From Megalopta genalis (lineage: Eukaryota > Arthropoda > Insecta > Hymenoptera > Halictidae): 64,000 nucleotides of DNA. This document shows, one piece after another, positions 56,723 to 64,000 of the stretch. Made by a program: the position numbers and the translations under genes. Every line of letters begins with the position of its first letter. Position 1 is the stretch's first letter. Under the pieces are notes generated by a model. The model was not told where the DNA came from, searched no databases, and saw only the letters and a list, made by a program, of their open reading frames with translations. The DNA lies in the NCBI RefSeq assembly GCF_051020955.1, contig NC_135019.1:11615501-11679500 (forward strand). The letters run 5' to 3'.

Positions 56723-57450
56723 ACAGTTGCGTTAACTTATAGTAACTGTATTATTTATTTCACTTGTCTTTTTGTCGCTTTTCCACGTATATCGGTTACA
56801 TTTTAAGATACAAGTGAACATTTTCGTATACGTCACTCACGCCGCTGCGATTCCAACCCGCTCGTATCTTGCGAACTATTAGAGCGAAGAGAATAAAATA
56901 CAGATAAGTAGGAATTTTCATGTCTCCGATAAGAAAAAAAGAAGTTATTATGGCCCAACTTTGCTCATATTTCCCGCAAGACGGGGTCCCCGAGCGTGTA
57001 TAATCAAACAGGTAGTTGCTTCGTCTATCTTGCAAGCGTCTGACGGCTCGAACAACTTAGCCGAACTAGCTTTTATATTAGATCCAACAGTTTGGCAAGA
57101 GTTTTTCGTCACCTTCGTATCCGCGAAACAAAAATCTTCGAAACTATCATGAATCGAACGACTGGCTCCTATTCTATTCAACAACATCCTTCAATTCCCG
57201 GCCGATCCAATATTTTCCCGTAGCGAACCTCGATGTTCCTTTCGGCATCGACCTGGCACTTTGGACTGTTTCGAACAATGGAGAACTGATAGATCCGCGA
57301 GCGTCGAATAAAATGGCTGTTCCCCTCCTCCGCGCGGATCGACCGAGAAACTTCGGTAAGTGGAACTTGTCCGAGAATACGCGAACGAACGCGCCTCTCG
57401 GAATACATACTGTGCGCGTCGTTCGGTCACTTGCTTTCTATGTGTGCTCT
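56723..57450. other. Unique DNA, no gene seen
   Basis: Open frames of 60-90 codons on both strands, no domains, no repeats. Confidence 0.55.
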
Positions 57451-58135
57451 CAGTGTGACCCAAAAATGTCTCGCAATACGGAAATGTGGGTTAGCCGAGG
57501 TCATTCTAAGTAACTTTTTCCTTTGCGAAAATGCGATCTGCGGCTTTGTTTACGAGTTATTGACGAAAAACACTGACCAATGAGAGGCGAGGGCGCGACG
57601 TTCGAGATCCCGCAGCACGAGGCTTTGACAGAAGATCGGGACGGACTCGAGCCGCGTTCGAAGTATCGAACAAGTCACGAAGCGTGAACTTTCCGGATTA
57701 TTTTTTACTTCGTAAAAGTGATATTTTTAAGAAAAACGCTGTTCACCTTTACTTTAGAACGTCCGAAGAATATTTACTAATTTTTCGGACTCGAAATAAT
57801 ATATAGTTTAACCGCGACAGCCGTTTTAATTTTCTAATGTGCATGTCACCATATGAAATTTTTATGCGAGGTGTACAGTGAAGATAAACAAAGTTCGTAA
57901 ATGATATTTTAATTTAATATTTTTGCATACTAAAAATTTGCATACTAAATGAAAAAAGGTTGTTGATAATGAGGGTGGTTACATCATTGATTGAAAATAA
58001 AAACTAGTTAAAAATTTATCTGTTTGAATTTAATGCAAAACAAACGACATAACTTTCCGGTCCCCCTAATAATTCCGTGTCCGAACAGATTTCAACGAAT
58101 GATTCGCAAAGCTGATTTAATAATAAATAATCGTG
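57451..58135. mobile_element. G-family variant element, copy 2, with 230-bp insert
   Basis: It matches 55812-56272 from cccaaaaatgtctcgcaata to gaggtgtacagtgaa. The match resumes at gctgatttaataataaataa (58111). The DNA between, about 57882-58111, is missing from the first copy and has no recognised ends, so it is either an insertion here or a deletion in the other copy. Confidence 0.78.
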
Positions 58136-58744
58136 TTAAAGGGACGTAAAGGATTTGTTTATTAGAGAAATATATATCGCGGGTAAAGTCAGTCGAACAG
58201 AATCTTGCTGGGGCGGCGATCATTAGCTCGAGCAGCTGTGTGTACGTGTATCCCGGTCACGGGAGCCGGTGAATGGGATAGAAACTCGCTCGTGTGTCCC
58301 CGTGCATGAGTCCGCGTTCGATGTGCCGGCCGGGAAACACGTGTTCGGGAACGCGTCGCCTCGCGTTTGCCGCGGATGATCGTTCGCTCGGAAAACAGAC
58401 GTTCCGATAATCGAGGGAACACGATGCCTCCGCCATTCTCGCGCTATCGAGCGATGCCGGCGAGCTCGCACGATCCGATCGGACCGACCATGCTCGATAG
58501 CCGTTCCCACCACGCCCAATCGCGCTATTCTTCCGAATCAACGTCTGTCGCGCAAACATTACGTGCCATTTTATGCCAAAACGAACACTTTTCTACATCC
58601 CCATGTCGTTCGCGGATTAAACAAATGGACTGATAAAGGGAGAGCTCACAGAAGACGGACATATTTGTCTCTTTGTCGACGCTTGAACCGAAGATCGAAC
58701 GTACAAAGCAAAAATCTCTTTATTTTTTGTATATCGAAAAAATA
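58136..58744. other. Unique DNA, no gene seen
   Basis: CpG-rich from 58190 to 58560. Overlapping domain-free frames. Confidence 0.55.
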
Positions 58745-59155
58745 TTGTTTCAAATATTAGAAAATTTATTTCAGATACGTATATCCTTTAACATTACCAG
58801 AAAAAAATCGCTTCTTTGTAGCTTCGATAGTTTCGTAGATATAAATTCAAGCTTGAAGGCGGTTTCCGTAAAAGTCTGCAAAAACTGGAAACATTGATGA
58901 CTTGTAATTTTTAAACAATTTAGAAATATGAGAAATGATGACTTAAAGGATCTACGTATCTGAAATAAATTTTCTAATATTTGAAACAATTAACATTACC
59001 AGAAAAAAATCGCTTCTTTGTAGCTCTCTTCGATAGTTTCGGAGATATAAATTCAAGCTTGAAGGCGGTTTCCGCAAAAATCTGCAAAAACTGGAAACAT
59101 CGAGGACTTGTAATTTTTGAACAATTTAGAAACATGAGAAATGATGACTTAAACC
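58745..59155. repeat. Direct repeat bracketed by an inverted repeat
   Basis: A ~150-bp block starting taacattaccagaaaaaaat is present at about 58790 and 58990, each copy ending gagaaatgatgacttaaa. The first copy is bracketed by inverted sequences, ttgtttcaaatattagaaaa on the left and its complement at about 58945-58988. The structure resembles a small fold-back element next to a second, unbracketed copy. Confidence 0.82.
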
Positions 59156-60430
59156 TTCCCTAATTGCACATGGACTACAACGTACTTCGATATTACCAAA
59201 ATCCCTGGCATCGACGTATTGTTGACAACGCTGAGAACGAAGAGATTCCCCTCGCGCCATCAATTCCCTGGCAACACTGGGAACAGCTGACGACGACGGG
59301 TTTGAAAGCTTCTAAAGCGGTCTTCCTTGCAGTTGAATCATCGATGGAACACCGAAAGAGAATTCGGGATCTAGGAGCAGAATCTGAACCGCGCAGGACC
59401 CAAAAAGCCGAAAACCGGCATAACAGGGACAGTGATTCGAGGGAGCTGTTTCCTAGCAGTTTGTACGCGCGTATCGGTGAAATCGAGCGGGATTACGCGT
59501 TTCCGCGCGGCGTGTCGCGGAGCGAAGCAGATAGCGCCGGCGGCCGCGTTGTCGCGGAACGTGCGGGAGCGTGTCGCTCCGACGATAAATGTCTTTACAG
59601 TGAATAAATTCAAATGGATGCCTCGTAAAACAGTTTCCCGAGCTGGTTTTTTATGCGCCGCGTGGTTTTACGGGGTGAAACGGGGGTCTCCCGATGCGGA
59701 GCGGCGCGTAACGGCGGCGGAACGAATCAGGAGTCGTCGCGACGCCGACGCCGGGCGTCGATCGTAACTCCGGCACCCGCGCCCGGCACCTCCTCCGCTC
59801 CTGTCCAGCGACGGCGGTTCGATCACCAACTTTGTTTTCCATTTTCTCGCCGCCACGGCCGTCCCCGCTTCCGCTTCGAGCCGAGCGCGATCCGTTCCGC
59901 GCGTGGATCCGCGGCGAATTCGCCGGGCCACGGAACACTTGCTTTACGAGCGACAGGAATCGCGGCCGCGAGCCAGAGCCGCGCGTTTTCCGCTGCGACG
60001 GTCCGCGAAATAATCGGCCGACGAGACGCATCAGTTTCCCGGCGCGGCGCGGCGGTGCGGCGTGTTTTCCGCGCGACGCTAATGGCGCGAACACGGCCGA
60101 AAAGTTTACCGGCGCCCGGATTTAAGGCCGCCAGACGAACCGCCGTTCCGCCTCGGACTACTCGCGGATCCACCCCGAAGCCACCTCGTAACACGCCTCG
60201 AACTCGCTACGAAACTCCGAGACTACAGAGTCCCCGGTTTCTGATAACGATTCGGCTTTACGATTGTCTCGGATGCTGTTTGACCCCGGATTTCGCATCT
60301 TCCAGTGCTGTACAGTTCTTGGGCAGGTTTATCATTTTGTTCGTTGGTCATCTGCGCTTTTTACTTTCAATTTGACACTAAGCCTGCCGTTTTTTATTTT
60401 CAAATTGTTGTTAATCTTTTCATTTACGAT
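59156..60430. other. CpG-rich unique DNA with long domain-free frames
   Basis: A plus-strand frame of 147 codons (59164-59607) and one of 240 codons (59653-60375) overlap frames on the minus strand. Composition is Arg/Ala/Ser/Pro-rich after 59440 and no family is recognisable. The first, less biased part (59164-59440) could be an exon or an unknown relic, but nothing proves it. Confidence 0.5.
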
Positions 60431-60649
60431 TACAGTAACGTCTCCCTAATTGACGCTCAGATTGTCCACAAACATGGACAATTTGGGAAGTGGAGATACG
60501 ATTATTCGAGTCTCGCGACTCGTTTTCGTAGTAGTTGACAATCGGTAACTATAAAAGCGAGCCGCGAGCATCGGATAATTGTATCTCCTCTTCTCAAACT
60601 GTTCATTTTCGTTTCGAAGCTGAGCGTCAATTAGGGAGAATTTACTGTA
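60431..60649. mobile_element. PAL palindromic MITE, copy 12 (full length)
   Basis: TA-flanked, acagtaacgtctccctaatt to attagggagaatttactgta. It has one end of each sub-family type (gtctccc at left, gaattta at right). Confidence 0.9.
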
Positions 60650-60894
60650 TTCAGATTTTGAAGATAGATTTACGAGTTATTTATTTAATACACGTGTTAC
60701 TTGCGGTAAATATTATAATAATATATAATATAAACTATTGCAATAATATATGATATAATATAAATGAATAAAAAACAGCTGCTTTTAGGGCTCCGTGCTA
60801 AGCCAAAATATGGCTGCAAACGGTGTTATAGTCTCTTCGTCGGAGTATCGCGACGAAAGATTAGCAAAAACGCAATTTACGCTAGAATATCCAC

Positions 60895-61756
60895 TTAACT
60901 CTTTACCGACCGTTTGCGGTTGAACGTCCTCTACACGTCTCACCGGTGATACCAGCTCTGTTTCGGCTTGGACTTTCGGGCACGAACTCTTATATGCGTC
61001 ATTTCTGTCGCTTATAGGAATGTTTAATGATTAGCTTTCTGTTATTATACGGTAATTAAATCGCTATAAAAATAACATTTTTATATTTTCATGACATTAA
61101 CATTAAACGATGTTTATTTCATCTATTTTATACAGGGTGTCCTAAAAATGTCTCGCAATCCGAAAGTGGCGGGTTCCTCAGGTCATTTGAAGCAACTTTT
61201 TCCTTTACAAAAATTTTCTCCGATGCACCGTTAACGAGTTATTAACGAAAAACAGTGACCAATGAAAGGCGAGCTCAGCTGCCGCGAGGTGGCCGAGCCA
61301 ACGGCGCCAGCGGTCGAGGCGGTCGAATCCCAGCTCAGCTGGCGCGAGCCGGCCGAGCCAACGGCGCCAGCCGTACTCGATTCTTATTGGTCACTGCTTT
61401 TCGTTAATAACTCGTTAAAACGGTGCCTCGGAAAAAATTTTTAGAACGGAAGAAGTTGCTTCAAATGACCTGAGGAACCCACCATTTCCGGATTACGAGA
61501 CATTTTTGGGACACCCTGTATATTTTATTAATTGCGAGAGGTATGTAATATTTAAAAAATGGTGTAATAATATGGAAAGCTTACAGTAGTTCAATCTAAC
61601 ACTTCCAGTTCAATAATAGGTAACAAATTATTGATTGCCATGACAGTTGAAGCGCAGGTTACTGATCGGAATAAAAAGCCAATTTGTAGGCTACAGATCG
61701 GAGAGTGTTAAATACAAGAAACCGCTTAAATAGGCTACCACTCGATAAAGTGTTAA
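60895..61756. mobile_element. TTAA element related to the 372-bp family, interrupted
   Basis: Left ttaactctttaccgaccg and right cgataaagtgttaa match the ends of 50782-51153. Near the right end aagccaatttgtaggct (61676) and aaccgcttaaataggct (61720) stand 44 bp apart, as in the relative. A complete G-family MITE occupies 61131-61520. Confidence 0.8.
61131..61520. mobile_element. CCAAT-palindrome MITE (G family), nested, complete
   Basis: TA-flanked, CAGGGTGTCCTAAAAATG to catttttgggacaccctg. It contains gaccaatgaaaggcgag, two gccgagccaacggcgccag units and the partner cttattggtca. Confidence 0.92.
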
Positions 61757-61942
61757 CACTAGGTTCACGTAACCCGTCAAAATGACGGGTCGCTAATTTT
61801 TTAACTTACGATTATTCATATCGTAAAGCTTACGGCAAATATTACAATAACACTTGCAAAAAATCAGAACAAATATCTGAATGTTCCTATTACAAACTAA
61901 TATAAAACAGCTGTTTTTTGTGCTCCATAAATCTAGTGTTAA
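61753..61942. mobile_element. TTAA MITE (ACACTAG ends) sharing a target with its neighbour
   Basis: Left ttaacactaggttcacg and right ataaatctagtgttaa with TTAA limits. A perfect palindrome ACCCGTCAAAATGACGGGT lies next to the left end. Its left TTAA is the right TTAA of the element at 60895-61756. Confidence 0.78.
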
Positions 61943-64000
61943 TCTCGATTTAAAACGGCGATATCGTTCCTGCCGGACTCAGGAATCGCACCCCGCGCAT
62001 CGGTGATTCCGCGGCACCGGAGTCGAAGACTCCTCTGGACCGAGGCACTCGAAACGATTACGTTCGTAATTCCGGGAATACACGGTGTGTGTAGCTTGGT
62101 TGTCGACCAAGCGATTTGAAAGTCTGATGCGAGCTAGAATGATTTTTCCGCGAGGGGGTCGTGACTCGACTCCGTGTTCCGGGCTCGTGCACCGCCACCT
62201 GTTGGGACGCGAACCCCATAAACTCCGGCCCGGTCTTTCTACTCGTAAACAATTGGAAGCTTTTAAGTAATTGCTACGTTCTTAGTGCCGGCGAGAGATC
62301 GTCTGGCTCGCTTTACGGGAGCCGGCTCCCTTATTCGCCGAGGCAGCCTGCTTCGGACCCGGGATCCTGTATTCGATTACCCTGAATCTCCCGGTACGGC
62401 ACCAAGATAAAACGTCCTGCGTGAATCCAGTCGACGACGTCCCTCGTCGTCCCCTTTTCCCTCGGAACCCTTCGGGTTCCCCGATATTTTGCAAATTGAG
62501 ATTGCCGGGAACCCGGCGACGCGGCCCGCGCCGATAACGGCCGAGAAATATCGGCGTTTCTCGCGAATCTATCAACCCGGTGTTCTTCGATACCGAACGA
62601 TTTCACGATCTACGGCTACGGGTCGGTCGCAGCTTCGTTATTTCATCACGGAGACATCGGTGAACCAATGTTTTTCAATCCTTGTCTCCGGCAGCGACGC
62701 TTCAATCGGCCTCGAAAACAGCTCTCGCGATTCTCCCTGTAAAACACCGTGGCTTTTTATGGCCGGCTTGTTTGCGCTTGTGCCAGATTCTCGTCGACTT
62801 CTTTCCGTCTCTGTTTCATGGAGAACGCTTTGTGTGCAATTTTCTTTCGGCTGCGCTGATTTTATTGCCAGCGTTCGCGCGAGAACGGGAAGATATGCGA
62901 CGCGATCCGCGCCGGAAACATTGCGGGCCCGTAATAATCAAACGACTCGAACCGTGATTCCAAAGTTGCACTGTTTTATAGAATGGCAATTACCCAGTAT
63001 ATCGAAGAGCTACTATTGTTACTATCAAGTAACAGAAGTTTCAATTTCTTGTCCATCGATGTTAATCCTTATCGTGTTCGTTGCTATCGACGCGCATCAT
63101 TTCTGTGTGACACGATTCTTTGTCACTTAACAGCAACGTATTTCAGAAGAGACTGCAAAATGAACAAAGATGCGCGGTCGTCTTAGCTGAATTATTATAC
63201 TAGTCGGAGTCTGTTTGAACCTGGAGAAATATTAAAAATGTCTAGAAACAGTCCGTTGACAAATATGTTTGACGCGTTAAGCGCCAAGCCTGTTTCCCTT
63301 CTATGAGTAATGCTCATTAAAATTTGTAATATTTGAGTACGTTCTTCTACGATCTGCAAATTAGTTAAAATTTACTTATGTAGAGGAACATGATTTTTTA
63401 AAGTCATTTTTCTCGTCAGCCACCGGTGACTGAAACGTGTTAAACAAGTGTCTACACGAAGTGGTAAATCCTAACCAATGGGCAGCGGTGATGTTAAATG
63501 AAGAGAAACGAGCGCAAAAATGCAATTGATCGCATAATTTGGCAAGCAAGCCTAATAACAATTTTCGGCGGGTAATTCTGGCCGCGGCCAGGATAGAAAC
63601 GACAGGATTGTGTTCATTAATGTGAGTCGTTGTAATCCGCGATTCCATTATCGCGACGAGAGAGTTCGGCTTGCCAAAAAATACCGACGAATCCGCGGGC
63701 CGGGCCGGGCCGGGCCGGGCCTGGGCCGGTGTTAATCGAGTCGCGGCTTTAAACGGCTTGCTCGGCTTACGCGCGCGGCCGGAGAATTATATTCCCGCGG
63801 CTTCCATCGATCGGTTTGGATCGATCGGGGTCCTGCTGCTCGTTTCCCCGAAATTCCACGGCATAGTCCTCTCCTCTCCTCGGTCATAATTAACTTCTAC
63901 GCTCGACGCATCGCCTGCAGCTCCCAGCGAAACGGCCGGATAAGCTTTTAATCGAAAGGTTTAGTCTTGGAAACGGAACAATATCCAGCCGCGATGATTC
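61943..64000. other. Unique DNA, no gene seen
   Basis: CpG-rich stretches near 61960-62600 and 63660-63960. A gggcc repeat lies at 63697-63728. The longest frame (213 codons, 62489-63130) has a Cys/Phe/Leu-rich but unrecognised translation and overlaps others. No repeat ends were found. Confidence 0.55.

Noticed and set aside
59653..60375. 240-codon plus-strand frame
   Set aside because: Arg/Pro/Ser/Ala-biased, overlapped by minus-strand frames of similar length, with no recognisable domain.

Overview
This is a gene-poor, repeat-dense stretch of an insect nuclear genome. No host protein-coding gene, rRNA or tRNA could be supported on either strand. Three things point to an insect, most likely a hymenopteran such as an ant or bee. 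The transposon content is piggyBac-, mariner-, Tc1/Tc3- and hAT-like. CpG dinucleotides are very frequent in unique non-coding DNA. There are long CT/GA, AT and TTA microsatellites. The hymenopteran placement is an inference from style, not from a marker gene.

Layout. 1-5.6 kb: AT-rich edge, three copies of a palindromic TA-flanked MITE (called PAL here), a 585-bp mariner relic carrying the C-terminal half of a transposase, a piggyBac relic with a Cys-rich tail, and a 372-bp TTAA element. 6.3-9.1 kb: a 307-bp tandem repeat and a hAT-type MITE with a perfect 8-bp target duplication. 9.6-14 kb: a small piggyBac MITE, microsatellites and a 24/96-bp minisatellite interrupted by a PAL element. 14.5-16.4 kb: a nested stack of three elements around a piggyBac remnant. 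18.3-24.2 kb: a diverged ~220-bp repeat split by a TTAA element, an exact 118-bp satellite and two further tandem arrays. 25.1-26.2 kb: a piggyBac deletion derivative with an intact ~200-residue reading frame, sitting inside a hAT MITE. 27-36 kb: Tc-like elements, a 169-bp triplicate and a 133-bp satellite of alternating A and B units. 37-44 kb: more PAL and TTAA elements and a mariner relic carrying the N-terminal half of a transposase. 45-51 kb: a fold-back element, a large TTAA element with an internal duplication, and a TTAA element holding five 16-bp palindromes at a 44-bp period. 51-62 kb: PAL, TTAA and CAGGGTGTCC-type elements, several nested. The last 2 kb look unique.

The main pattern is a diverse group of TTAA-flanked elements, piggyBac-like by target site and by the three transposase fragments they contain. 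Many carry palindromes near one or both ends. In at least seven cases with different palindrome sequences, these palindromes recur at 44 bp (45 bp in one family), about four helical turns. This looks like a phased array of binding sites for family-specific transposase DNA-binding domains. I consider it the best candidate here for something not yet described.

Nothing in the window works as an operon or pathway. Its history is one of successive transposon insertions, internal deletion and local tandem amplification. Several empty target sites can be read from inverted arms, tandem copies or paralogous copies inside the window.
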